Assembly: GCA_019828565.1 (NCBI GenBank)
Contig: JAHDYR010000012.1
Coordinates: 1,488,001 to 1,552,000, forward strand
Origin: Carpediemonas membranifera
Taxonomy: Eukaryota; Fornicata
DNA: 64,000 bases
Direction: 5' to 3'
Shown here: in pieces, positions 19,838 to 30,629 of the stretch
How the letters are laid out: every line of letters begins with the position of its first letter
Numbering within the stretch: the first letter of the stretch is position 1
Translations under genes and position numbers: made by a program
Notes under the pieces: model-generated
The model's database searches: none
Told to the model about the DNA's origin: nothing
What the model saw: the letters and a program-made list of their open reading frames with translations, nothing else

Positions 19838-21642
19838 ATGGATGTCTCGTCGATAGCTGCTGAACTTGGCATCCTGAGTAACCAAGCGAGAATTCTATGC
19901 GCTGAAATGCCTGGGGATCCGGCTTCATTGCTTGAGCAGGCGTTCTCTCTGTTCTGTCGTCAAACAGGCTGTACCATGGACAACACGGAGCTCACGGAGG
20001 ATCTAACCACAGAAGTTCTGTTAACGCATACTAGAATGATCGTTGATAGTATTAATCCTGTGTATGACGGGACGAGGATTCTTCTTCAGCAAGCACAGAC
20101 ATTGATTGCCGCCCAATCGCCCAAAACACCAACAATCGTGGTATCTACAGACCGGGAGGGGATTTTGAGCCAGTATAGTGATGCTGGGTGGTCTCTAGAT
20201 ACCATCCCCTCTCATCTTCTCTGGCCCATTCTCGTTCAGGCTGGGGCTGACCCCCTCCTTCGCTCGAGGGCAGCAGCACCTCTCTTCCTGAGCCAGCTGA
20301 TGCTAGACGAGACGCTCAAGAGTGATAGGATGTCTCTACTCCCGCAGACCCCAGCCTATCGGCTTCTCGGGGGCCGGCTGTACCAGTCCTCTGAGTCTGC
20401 GGGCATGACACTCAACCCGAGGCAGAGAGCACAGCGGTTTATAAGACTCGGGACGCCGTATACATATCGTATTTACGTTGACGAGCACTGCCATGTATTT
20501 GCAGTGACTTCATCAGGACTGTTTGCATGGGGTGCGAACAAGTGCGGCGAGCTCGGCGTGGGGGGCCAGCCCGGGTTCAGGAGGAGGCCCGTGCACGCCG
20601 CCTCCCTCTCGAAAGACAGGCCGTTTGCCACCGTGTTCGCTGCTGCGAGGTCTGCTGAGCTGCCTCGCATGATCAGGGGTATCTGGACCTCGAGCGTCAC
20701 TACTTTCGTCCTCACGCCAGCAGGCCTCTACTCCTGCGGCCTCAACACCCACGGCGCCCTCGGAGTGGCAGGCGGCGAAATGACGTCGTCATTCCACCGT
20801 GTCGAGTTCCCCACACGAACCCCGGCGGCCGAGATCATCAGGGTCACGGCAACTCCGCACCGCTCTGCGATATTCACCAAGACCCGCACCTTTGTCTGTG
20901 GCCTGAACAAGAGTGGCGAGCTGGGGCTGGGCCACACCAGCATCGCGGTCACCCCGGCGCCCCTGCCCACCGTGGATCTGACACACGGCGGCGTGGAGAG
21001 TGGTGTTGTCGCCACGAGGGTCGACTGGCTGACCCCAGCCCACGACTTCGCCCTCATCCATGCGGGCACTGTGTGTGTCGCCGGGTGTCTTCGGCAGGAC
21101 TCTGGGACAAAGAAGGAGAGCCTATTGTGGTACTATCTGAGGGGAGAGAACTTGCCGGTAACACGGCTGCCCTTCCCCTGGCCTGTGATCAGGTTTGGGG
21201 CGTCCAGCTTCGAGTTGCCGTCCGTTGTCTCGGCTGGCAATGCATTCGATGACGTGTACTTTACCCAGAGCGCCGTGGACGGCAGCTGGCATGCTATGGG
21301 GCTCAATAGCTCGGGCCGACTCGGGGTTGGGTCGAAGGCGCCTGAGATCATCGAATGGACCAGATCCTGACTCCGCCGGGGAAACAGATTCAGTCGATAT
21401 TTGTATCTATTAGGACCTCTGCCTTCGTGACAACGGACGGGACCATCTTTGCCTCAGGTTACGTCCCCGGCCTCGACTCAGCCTGCCCCGTGCCCGTGGA
21501 GGTCGAAGAGCTCCCCGTCCACCTGACCGCGGTGGATCAATGGGAGTGCGACCCCGACCTGACCAGAGTAGAGGCGCCCGCGAAGCTTGCTGCAGTGGGT
21601 CGAGGTGCAGGGCTGTTCCTTCATCGTTGGGGCATTTGGTGA
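19838..21642 (+). CDS. RCC1-repeat protein, one frame break
   Basis: The ATG at 19838 opens 510 residues ending at 21370; the coding signal then continues in another frame to 21642. The N-terminal ~190 residues are helical with no recognised domain. From about residue 215 there are RCC1-type blades (GLFAWGANKCGELGVGG, GLYSCGLNTHGALGVAG, KTRTFVCGLNKSGELGLG, MGLNSSGRLGVGS), and the downstream frame carries the next blade (TSAFVTTDGTIFASGY). Such beta-propellers act as GEFs or scaffolds; no specific partner can be named. The break between 21340 and 21375 is most simply a one-base deletion (or sequence error). An intron there is possible but would remove conserved blade residues. Confidence 0.75.
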
Positions 21643-21758
21643 TACAGTATAAGACAGCCTCTGATAGCGCTGTGGTCGACGGATCGCCACACGAGAGAAG
21701 GCGACCTCAGTGTCCGACTTAAAGCCCCATTTCAAGCCCATAAAGCCAATGCCATTGA

Positions 21759-22040
21759 GGGTCGAGTTGGGTCGACCGAGCATCGAGGTGGGCGGAGGGC
21801 GCCGGACCGCGCGCTACCGGAATACGTGGAGTGAGTATCGCTCTGCTGATTCCAGGAGCGCGCTGTCCGTTCGCGTCCGACTCGTCATTTGGGGTCGAGA
21901 CACAACTCGGCCCCTTATGTCGACTCTGAATAACCTGCCCACGGCCATGCTGCACCCATATATGCTGCAAGTGCACATCCATGGTAAATCAACGCAGAGG
22001 AGAGGAGGGACCAGGCGTGTGCGAGGGCAGGCCGGGAGGC
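21759..22040. repeat. Dispersed repeat R, copy 1 (partial)
   Basis: From GGGTCGAGTTGGGTCGACC to GGCCGGGAGGC it closely matches 38468-38720; its end (CATCCATGGTAAATC onward) matches copy 3 more closely. It lies between two host genes. Confidence 0.75.
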
Positions 22041-22157
22041 GTTTATGTTCATGGTCAGATCTGACAAAACTTAAATCTCCGCGATAAAGCTCCTACAGGG
22101 CAGCTCTACTCACTGCCAGACCGGGCCGGCGATTTTGCTGACTCGGCTGACTGCGTC

Positions 22158-25100
22158 ATGCGACGAAATACTACGAAGCTCGAATCCATGGAAACTGTCA
22201 GCCACCAGTACGAACCACTGCTGGATGACGGCATTAAGGGGTTCGACGAGCTATCGGAGAACATCAATGACCCTGAGAACCTCCTTCGTCAGTACAGAGT
22301 GAAGAGCATGGAAGTTATCCTTTATATGCAGGTTGTGCGGGACAAGATCCGCACCATCGGCGTCCAGAAGAACATTCTGACTCAGATGGAGGACGAGGAG
22401 CGCCGCCGGCAGGAGGACTTGCAGGCAGCTGTTGCAGAGCTGGAATCCATCGCTGCCGCCCGCGCAGAGGAGGGCGCTCGCGCCGACCTGATCGTCTCGA
22501 CGCTCCGTGCACAGGTGAAGGATCTCGAGTCCCGCAATGACGTCCTCATGCAGGCCGTGGATAAGGCGCGTGACCACACGGCCCGGATCCGCTCCAGGGC
22601 TGCCCGACAGAGCATCGCCCTGCGCCAGACCGTTGTGGAGAACGCCACTGCGGTGTGCAGGCTGCAGACGCAGCTGGCGACGACTGCCCAGCAGTACCAA
22701 GACCGCCTGTCGGCCGCCAGTGACAAGATTGCCGTGCTCGAGCAGGAGCTCGCCGACAAAACGCAGGAGAAGCTTGTGAGGTCTGACGACGCGACTGACC
22801 TGATGGCGGTGCACTCGGTCATCAGCCGGTGGCGGCCCGCTGTGCTCGGGGACGACGCCAAGCCCGGCAAGGCAGGCGTCGGAGCGGACGTGGAGCGGAT
22901 GCTCGAAGCATTGGTGGACCGCATCGAGACGCTGGAGGCCGAGACAGATGTGCTCCGGACCGAGCTGGACGAGGCTCACCAGAAGGTCCACCGCGGCGCC
23001 CTGCAGGGTGTGCTGCGGGGCATGTCGCCGGGCCGGTCCCGCAAGCCCAAGCCGAAGATGGTCGCCCCAGCCCCCGCGATGCCCGACAGCCCCGACCAGC
23101 CCGCCCAGAGGGACACGTCGGCCGCGGGCCTGCTGGAGAAGCCGCTGGCCCTGCTCCGGGGGTCACCCGACCCCAGTCAATACGCTGACCTGTGGGGCAG
23201 CTGCATCGCCGCCGTCGCGGAGGTCGTCAAGGCGCGCGGTCCTGAGTGCGCCTCCGCTGCGGCCGAGCTGGGCGGGGCCCCCGTGCTGTCCGCCGCCCTT
23301 ACCGTCCCCACCCTCGCCCCCGCCGCCCTCGAGGTGCTGGGCACGGTCTGCGATGACCCCCGCTTCGCCCGGGCCTTCGCGGACCTGGGATCCGAGGCAG
23401 TGGACGGTCTTGTCGCACTGGGTGAGGCCCACGACACCGGACCCGCTGCACTCGAGGCCCTCGCCATGCTCGCATCGGAGTTGCCCGTGCGGCAGGCTGT
23501 GATGACGCATGTCGGCCGCGTTGTCAGCATCTGCACCCGGCCAGGCCCCAACCGCGCGGCCACGCCCGGGCTCGAGCTCCTGAGAGTGCTCGCTGGGGAC
23601 AAGACGGCGAGGGAGGTCGTGACCCAGCACCTGCCCGCTGTCGTGCCGCATCTGGCGGTGCACGAGGGCATGACCGCCGAGGATGTGACGCGTGTGACTG
23701 TGGCGACCCGTCTGCTGTCGCTGCTGCTCACCGTGACAGACGCCCGCGTCGCCATCCGTAAGCAGGGCGGCATCGGACCGCTCGTCGAGTGCCTGACGAT
23801 TGACGACAACGAGGTGACGCGCCATGCCATCGGGGCCCTCATCAACGTCAGCCTCAACATCCGAAACAAGGACGAGGTCCGCAAGGTCGGCGGGCTCGAG
23901 GCCCTCCTGGACGCCGTCCGCGTGCCCGACGTCGAGATCAAGCGCCTGGCCGCCCGAGCCCTCTGCAACCTGGCGATCAACAGCGACAACTGCGCCCTGC
24001 TGCACGCCCGGGACGCCGCCGAGCTCTTCACACCGCTCCTGTCGACCCCGGACCACACGCTCCACCGCTACGCCCTCCGCTTCATGACGGCGCTGTTCAC
24101 CGGCGACCTCGGGCTGCCCGTCCCCGGCATGGTCCTGGACGCAGCCTGGAGGGCTCTCACCAGGGCTGACTCACCCGACGAGACCGTGTCCGAGGCTGCC
24201 AAGTCGTACACCGCATGCCTGCTGCAGGTGCTGGATGCCCCCAAGGTCGACCTGGCCAAGCTGCCCCTCGACATCGAGGACCTCCCCGCCTCCCCCTATG
24301 CAAGGCTGCTGGAGACCGCGAGGATGTTCACGGCCTTCTTCGGCCGCCGCGCACACGTCCCCACGCCATCCTCCATGGTCTGCCGGGTCGACCGGGGCTT
24401 CACCGTCCCCCCGGAGCTCGTGCCCCCAGCGACTGACTACCCCGTCGTGGCGGGACTCGTCGAGGCCCAGGTCCGTCTGGCCGCCCAGGGCACTGTGACA
24501 GCCTCGCTCCAGCCCCTGCTGCTGCTGGCCTCGCTGCTGGGGCGCATCCCCGCGTTCAGGGCCGGTCTGGTCGACTCGTGCCCGGACATCCCTGCCCTTG
24601 TCCTGCGGGCAGCGGCGGACATGGTGGACGCCGTCATCCGCAGCCTCCTCGACGGGCAGTTCAAGCTGACTGGGACGCTGAGCATCCTGGTCGACGCCCT
24701 TGCCTGCATCACCACCTTCACGTCGAGCGCCGACTCCCGCGACGCAGTACTTGGCGCAGAGGGTGCGGCAGAAGCCATCGTCGCCCTCCTCTCGCACGTC
24801 GCCCGGTTCACACAGACTCAGGTCGACCTGACCCGCCGCGTCATGATGCGCCCTGAGGACAACGACAGGATGCGGGCCACGCTGGCCGTTGGGTCGGCGC
24901 TGACGGCGACTGTCACCGAGCTGGCCGCCACGGCGACCTCAATGAGGAACGCCTTCCGACTCGTCCAAGCCGGCGCGCTGGACCCGCTCCGCCGCATGCT
25001 CCACACTGTGCCAACCCCTCCGGACGTGGACGACCCCGCCAAGCGGCTGGTGTCGTACGCCGGGTCGACCCTCCAGCCCCCGCCAGAGACCGTGGCTACC

Positions 25101-25709
25101 GTCAGGGGCGCGCTACAGGTGCTGCTGCCGCTGTCGCGGATCAAGGAGGGCTGGGCGGACCTGGGGACGCCCGAGTACATGGGCCTCGTGCTCAACGCCC
25201 TGCTGCTCGACGACATCACTGTTGCTCTGCTCGTCATCCGCATCGCTGAGACCGCCCCGGCCCGGCAGCTCGCAGCCCTTCTGGCCTCGTCCGCGAACTC
25301 ACACATCCTCGTCAAGATCCTTTTCTGTGCCGGCCCCGCAGTTTTGCCCGAGTCGACGGCGATCAAGAACTTCACTGGCGCCCGTGACGCCGAGCTGCGG
25401 CGCGTGTGCGGCTCCCTTGTGCGGTCCTTGTCCCGCGAGCGCGTGTTCATCAAGGCCGTCGCCGCCTCTGTCTCGGCTGTTGGCAGCTTCCACGCCTTCC
25501 AGCAGCGGGCCCAGGATCATCCCGAGTCCCGCCACCCCGACCCGGACGCCGAGCCCCGTCGGTCGAGGCCGAACTCGATCCCCCGCAACAGGGCCGGGAG
25601 CGTACAGTCGGTGCAGTCTATGGAGCGGGCCGGATCCGAGGCGACGCTGGGGTCCTATTCGAGCCAGTACCGGCGGAAGGGAAGCCCGTACCGCATCAGG
25701 CGGCAGTAA
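22158..25709 (+). CDS. Large armadillo-repeat protein with N-terminal coiled coil
   Basis: 1183 residues; a second in-frame ATG at 22188 is an alternative start. Residues about 40-280 are heptad-rich (QMEDEERRRQEDLQAAVAE and following), a long coiled coil. A Pro-rich basic linker follows, then armadillo/HEAT helices from about 330 to 1120; the clearest ARM repeats are around 530-640 (GGIGPLVECL, HAIGALINVSL, GGLEALLDAV, LAARALCNLAI). The C-terminal 70 residues are Arg/Ser-rich and disordered. ARM arrays bind peptides or cytoskeletal partners; this architecture is common among flagellar and cytoskeletal scaffolds, but no orthologue is recognised. GC-rich, intronless and uninterrupted, which speaks against widespread sequence error here. 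Confidence 0.85.
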   Translation: MRRNTTKLESMETVSHQYEPLLDDGIKGFDELSENINDPENLLRQYRVKSMEVILYMQVVRDKIRTIGVQKNILTQMEDEERRRQEDLQAAVAELESIAAARAEEGARADLIVSTLRAQVKDLESRNDVLMQAVDKARDHTARIRSRAARQSIALRQTVVENATAVCRLQTQLATTAQQYQDRLSAASDKIAVLEQELADKTQEKLVRSDDATDLMAVHSVISRWRPAVLGDDAKPGKAGVGADVERMLEALVDRIETLEAETDVLRTELDEAHQKVHRGALQGVLRGMSPGRSRKPKPKMVAPAPAMPDSPDQPAQRDTSAAGLLEKPLALLRGSPDPSQYADLWGSCIAAVAEVVKARGPECASAAAELGGAPVLSAALTVPTLAPAALEVLGTVCDDPRFARAFADLGSEAVDGLVALGEAHDTGPAALEALAMLASELPVRQAVMTHVGRVVSICTRPGPNRAATPGLELLRVLAGDKTAREVVTQHLPAVVPHLAVHEGMTAEDVTRVTVATRLLSLLLTVTDARVAIRKQGGIGPLVECLTIDDNEVTRHAIGALINVSLNIRNKDEVRKVGGLEALLDAVRVPDVEIKRLAARALCNLAINSDNCALLHARDAAELFTPLLSTPDHTLHRYALRFMTALFTGDLGLPVPGMVLDAAWRALTRADSPDETVSEAAKSYTACLLQVLDAPKVDLAKLPLDIEDLPASPYARLLETARMFTAFFGRRAHVPTPSSMVCRVDRGFTVPPELVPPATDYPVVAGLVEAQVRLAAQGTVTASLQPLLLLASLLGRIPAFRAGLVDSCPDIPALVLRAAADMVDAVIRSLLDGQFKLTGTLSILVDALACITTFTSSADSRDAVLGAEGAAEAIVALLSHVARFTQTQVDLTRRVMMRPEDNDRMRATLAVGSALTATVTELAATATSMRNAFRLVQAGALDPLRRMLHTVPTPPDVDDPAKRLVSYAGSTLQPPPETVATVRGALQVLLPLSRIKEGWADLGTPEYMGLVLNALLLDDITVALLVIRIAETAPARQLAALLASSANSHILVKILFCAGPAVLPESTAIKNFTGARDAELRRVCGSLVRSLSRERVFIKAVAASVSAVGSFHAFQQRAQDHPESRHPDPDAEPRRSRPNSIPRNRAGSVQSVQSMERAGSEATLGSYSSQYRRKGSPYRIRRQ

Positions 25710-25862
25710 ATGCTACATTATGTTTGCTATATCAGGTTGGCCAGGGACAGAGTCACCTCCTATCGCCGTCCGGTAATTCCTGGCGTATTCCACACACCAG
25801 TCTGATGAGCAAGATGAGGACTCGTGTTCCGACTGCACGCTCTCCGAATCTTCGTTGCCTAT

Positions 25863-25954
25863 TGTGCTATTGAAGGGTCAAACAATGTGTTTACTGAGGA
25901 GGTTTAGACCCGTGGTGGTGTAAATGGTCCAAACTAGGGGATTTGAATGCATCA
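25863..25954 (-). repeat. 3' LTR of element E (92 bp)
   Basis: TGTGCTATTG...AATGCATCA; the same sequence occurs at 30415, 30512 and 35066. Confidence 0.93.
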
Positions 25955-25980
25955 CTACCCCCCCTCCTTCAATGCGATGT

Positions 25981-28900
25981 CTAATCCTGCCGAGTGCCAT
26001 TTGATTGGCGGGCCGACATTCTGAGCTTCAAATCATCAAACCGCTTCATGGCTTCCTCTAGGGGTGTATTCACCTGCAGGTACTGCTGAAGTATCGCATT
26101 GCCTCTCATATCCTCGTCTGTTGGGTTTCTCCACGTGTCGTCTGCTGGTTCGTATCCTAACCAGCGCACCTTCACCTCTGGCGTCTTCATCACGTCCTTC
26201 TTGATCCTGTGCGTGACGATCTCTTTGATATACGTGTGCATACGGTCCTTGGCGCATTCTGCCTTCGCCTTCTCCTCATCCCAGTCGCCTTCTGCGAGCT
26301 TCAGATGCTTCACGTGCTTCTTATACGTCTTGTTCGTCTCGGGGTCCCTTATCACGAACGAGCTGGCGTTTCCAGGTGCCTTCTTGACCACCTGAAGTGG
26401 GCCTCTCCATCGTAGCTGGTACTTCCCTCTCTGTTCTGCATCCCTGTCGACCATGACCCACGCCTTGGCTGTGATACGGGTCGGTGTCCTCTTGTTGTGC
26501 TTGTCCTGTCTGGCCTTGGCCGCGTCGTACGTCTTCTTCGCCGCGTCCCTGCGCTGTTGAGCTCTCATCTTCTCGTTCCGGACCATCTTGTCAATGACGT
26601 CCGTAACGTCGGCTCTCTCCTGGTTCGACAGTGTCATCTTCCCTTCCCGCTCTGTGGACACCACTAGCTTCCAGGGTGACGTGCCTGTCGTGGCAGATCT
26701 AGCCTGGTTGATGATGTTCTGAACCGCTGGCAGTAGGCCCATCCATTGCTTCGTGCCGCGCTGATGCATCTCGTCCCTGAGGTGGCGGTTCACTTCGCGA
26801 TTCCTGCGCTCAACGATCCCATTCTCCTCGTGATGGTACGGGGTGGTCGTCTTCGCGCCCCCGCCTAGCTCTGCCGCGAACGACTTGAACTCCTTCGAGT
26901 CGAACTGCCGTCCGCTATCGGTCACCCACTCGACCGGGGGCGGGAAGTGTGTGAGGTATCTTTCCCTGATTGCTCTGATGGTGGCGGCGGAGGTCACCGT
27001 CTTCAGTGGGCACAGGGTGACCCACCTCGTCGACTCCTCCACCAGCACCAGGATGTACCGGTAACCCTGGTCTGCCTCTGCCATGTTGATGGTGTCGGCG
27101 AACACGCGACTGAACGGCGACGCTGGCATGCGCAGCTGCTCCTGATATTGCTCGCGTGACCGGTGTTCGGCGTTCTTCTGGCACACGGGGCACTCCTTAA
27201 CCATCCTCTGGACGTCCGTGTCCGCAGTGTCCCAGCGCAATCCCTTATCCTCGAGCTTCCACAGCGTCTGGTCAACCCCGTGGTGACCGGTGCCAGGTCC
27301 GTGAACGGACTTGAAGCGTGGCAGCTTCTGGGACTCGGGTATGGCCGGGAACGTGCCCTCCTCTTCGGGCTCGGCGTCAAGGGTGTCGCCCTCGTCTGTC
27401 CCGGCTGCTTCCTCGGTGTCGCTTTCGTCTGCCTCGTCGCGCTCGCGGTCAGGCTGTCCTGCCGCCTCTTCGCGGAACCGAACTCTCGGCTCGTCGGCGG
27501 CGACTTCTTCCGACTCTTCCTCCGCTGCGTCGACTGCACACATCACGGACACGATCGCACCCTGCTGCTCTGGTGTCAGGCTCTCGGCTTCTGCGCGGGG
27601 CATTCTGGACAGGCCGTCCGCGACCGTATTAGACTTACCAGGCACGTGGGTGATGCTGAACTTGAGGTTGCCCAGCTCAAGTGCCCAGCGCTGCACCATG
27701 GGGTCGACGTTGCCCCACGTGTACACGAGGTTACGGTGGTCCGTGAACATCTCAAACTCCCTTGTGGCTAGGAACCGTCTCATCTTCCTCGTGGCCGCTA
27801 TGATGGCGAATGCCTCCTTGCGGTAGGTGCTCCACTTGCGCTGGCTTGCTGTCAGGGCCTTGGAGAAGAACATCACAGGTCGCTTCGACCCGTCGTCCTC
27901 GACTCTGACCAGCACTGCGCCGACACCGGTGTCGGACGCGTCGGTGAACAGCTGTAGGCGGTCGTCAGGGCCCGGTGTGACCAACAGTGTGGGGGAGGTG
28001 ACGATCTTCTTCAGTCTCTTGAACGCCTCTCTCTGGGGGTCGCCCCACACGAACGTCTGGCCCTTGATCTCCAGCTTGCGGATCGGCTCGGTGATGTCCG
28101 CGTAGCCGGGGATGAACTGGGAGAAGAAGTTGAAGATGCCCAATGTGGACCTGACGTCACTCACGTTTGTCGGGTCGGGCAGCTCCTGGACACCCTGGAC
28201 GCGCCATGGGGGATGCGCTTTCCCTCCGCCGACACTATCCATCCGAGGTACTCCACCTCCGTCAACCCGAAAAAGCACTTGTTCTTGTTGAGCTTCAGCT
28301 TCTTCTCTCGCACCCGGTCCATCACCCGCATCAGGTTCGCCTGGTACTCTTCCCAGGTCGACCCATAGACGATGATGTCGTCCACGTACACAAGACACGC
28401 CGTGCCCAGCATGTCCGCGAAAGCCTCCTCTAAGGCCTCTTGCATATGGCCAGCCGCGGTGGCAAGGCCGAACGGCATCGTAGTGTAGGTATAGTGCCCC
28501 TTGGAGTACGTGAACGCCAGGTACTCCTGTGTGTCGGGGTGCACCGGGACCTGATGGAAGGCCTTGCTGAGGTCAAGTGCTGCGAAGTACTTGTTGCCCC
28601 TCAGCCTCTCGATCAGCTCTTCCGTCGACGGCAAGTCGTGCTGAGTCATGGACGCCAGGAGCTCGTTCAGTGGCGAGTAGTCCATGCACGGCCGCCACGT
28701 CCCGGCCTTCTTCCGCACCATGACCACTGAGCTGCTCCAGGGAGACTTGGTTGGGATGATGATCCCGCTTTCCTCCAGCTTCTGCATCTCTGACCGGAGT
28801 TCATCCTCCACCTGTCTTGGGAACCTTCGGGGCAGACGGAAGTAGGGTCGGGCGTCCTTCTTCAGCGTGACCTTGAACGGCTTAAGGTCTGCTGGTTCGC

Positions 28901-30401
28901 CTGCATCGCCGAAGCAGTCGCTGTATCTCTCGGCCCAGTCCTCTGTGAGCTTGGAGATGACCTGGATGGGGTCTGCTTCGGTGTCAAGGTTGCGGTTGAT
29001 TAGGCCGAGGGAGTCAATCACCTCCATGTTGATGAGGAACGACTCGGCCTTGTCCATCGCATACCAGGTCGGCGTCGCGGTGACCTCTCTGTCGAGGTGG
29101 AGGGTGATCGGCACATCTGACAACACTCGGTAGACCCTCCTCATCGACTCGTCAGCCAAGCGGACTGTCTCGCCCCGCGTGGCGATCTTCAGTCCCTTCT
29201 CGACGGCCCAGTCCCTCGGCACGACGCTGAACGAGGAGCAGGTGTCCATGCGGACGATCAACTCTTCGCCCAGCAGACTGGCCTTCTCCTGCCAGATAGT
29301 CTTGGACGCTAACATAAAACAGAAAGGATACTCAGATGGCTTTACAACTGTGCACTGGTGCGACTTGTGGCCGAACTCGCCGCACCTGAAGCACTTCGGC
29401 TCCTCGTGTGGGCAGTCGGCCGAGTCGTGACCCTTTTCGCCGCAGTTGAAGCAGCCGCGGCCCCCTTGCCGCCGCTCAGGCTTGGCCCCCTCGGCCGCGC
29501 CGTCATTGCGTCTGCGCTCTCCCGTCCTCGCTGGCATCTTCCGCTCCTCTCTCGGCTTGCTCTGCAGTGACTCGAGCTGCTTCTGTAGGGCCGCGAGCCG
29601 GCTGCTCGGCACCAGGTCAAACTCTCGCATGGCATCTGTTCGGGCCCGTAGGTACTTTGCTATGACCTTCAACGACTTCGCGACTGTTGACTTGGAAAGA
29701 ACAACAGAGCGAAGAGACGATGCGATCGTCTCGTCATCGAGGCTCGCCAGAACGATCTCCTGGAGCTCTCTAGCATCCAGGGATCCGACCTTCTCGAACA
29801 GATCTACCATATCCGTGAACACATGGCGGTAACGGGTGAAAGAGGTCTCACGGAGCTTGCGAAGCTCGCGGTACGCGCGCTGAAGACTGATATTGGTTAG
29901 TGTGGCCTCAGCCATCACCACCCAGCGCTCATCGCGCTTCCTCCTCGTTGTCTTCGCCTCCTTCTTCTCTTGGTCTTGAGCCATGATGTACCGGAGCAAA
30001 GCGTCGTCCCGGGCGGTCGTCTTGCCGCTTGTCTTCTTCTTCCGGGCCGGGTTAGCGATGAGTGTGCTCCGGGCGTCATCCTCGGAGTCGCTCTGGGCGT
30101 GCGCGTCTTCGCCGCCCCTGCTGCTGTCGCTACCCTCGTTGGCGCTGAACATCTCCTCGTCGTCTTCACTCGAGCTGTCAGAGCTGTCATCGGAGCTTTC
30201 GTCGTCCTCCAGAGCTTGGTATGCGTCCTTGATACTTGTTCTCACTTTCGCGTCGATGCACTCGAAGAGGGTCTTCGGCTTGACCTCATCTTCAGCATAG
30301 AGTGCGTAGCTCATGCGGAACCTCACCCAGTCGGCTGCAGTGTGCCGGAGATACTTCGGGTAAGTCCCTTTTGGGTCGTCGTCATCGTCATCCTTCTTCA
30401 T
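25981..30401 (-). pseudogene. Element E gag-pol, one frameshift
   Basis: From the ATG at 30401 a single ORF runs through gag, the two CCHC knuckles (CFNCGEKGHDSADC, CFRCGEFGHKSHQC), protease and RT as far as about 28210. Here a G-run has five Gs (28208-28212) where F has six, so the frame breaks; RNase H, integrase and chromodomain continue in the next frame to 25981. Protease, RT (YVDD) and integrase motifs are as in F. Gag and pol are fused in one frame at the site where F needs a +1 shift, because E has three Ts (29341-29343) and F four. Confidence 0.9.
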
Positions 30402-30406
30402 GCGTA

Positions 30407-30414
30407 GTAATTAC
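30407..30414. promoter_or_regulatory. 5' LTR junction palindrome of element E
   Basis: GTAATTAC (AGTAATTACT with flanks), directly against the LTR at 30415. Confidence 0.75.
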
Positions 30415-30506
30415 TGTGCTATTGAAGGGTCAAACAATGTGTTTACTGAGGAGGTTTAGACCCGTGGTGGTGTAAATGGTCCAAACTAGGGGATTTGAAT
30501 GCATCA
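30415..30506 (-). repeat. 5' LTR of element E (92 bp)
   Basis: Same as 25863-25954; followed by CCTAT at 30507-30511, which is shared with F. Confidence 0.93.
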
Positions 30507-30511
30507 CCTAT

Positions 30512-30603
30512 TGTGCTATTGAAGGGTCAAACAATGTGTTTACTGAGGAGGTTTAGACCCGTGGTGGTGTAAATGGTCCAAACTAGGGGATTTGAATGCA
30601 TCA
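30512..30603 (-). repeat. 3' LTR of element F (92 bp)
   Basis: Same as the E LTRs, with the same polypurine tract at 30604-30619. Confidence 0.93.
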
Positions 30604-30629
30604 CTACCCCCCCTCCTTCAATGCGATGT

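Larger units (their letters stand above)
25863..30506 (-). mobile_element. Element E: complete LTR retrotransposon
   Basis: LTRs of 92 bp at 25863-25954 (3') and 30415-30506 (5'), TSD CCTAT on both sides, gag-pol in between. A polypurine tract (GAAGGAGGGGGGGTAG on the element strand, 25955-25970) abuts the 3' LTR, and the pol stop lies only 10 bp further. There is no antisense ORF, unlike D, M and H. Confidence 0.93.

Noticed and set aside
22251-25453. Several long minus-strand ORFs across the ARM gene
   Set aside because: Shadows of high-GC coding sequence on the plus strand; no motifs, Arg/Pro-rich composition.
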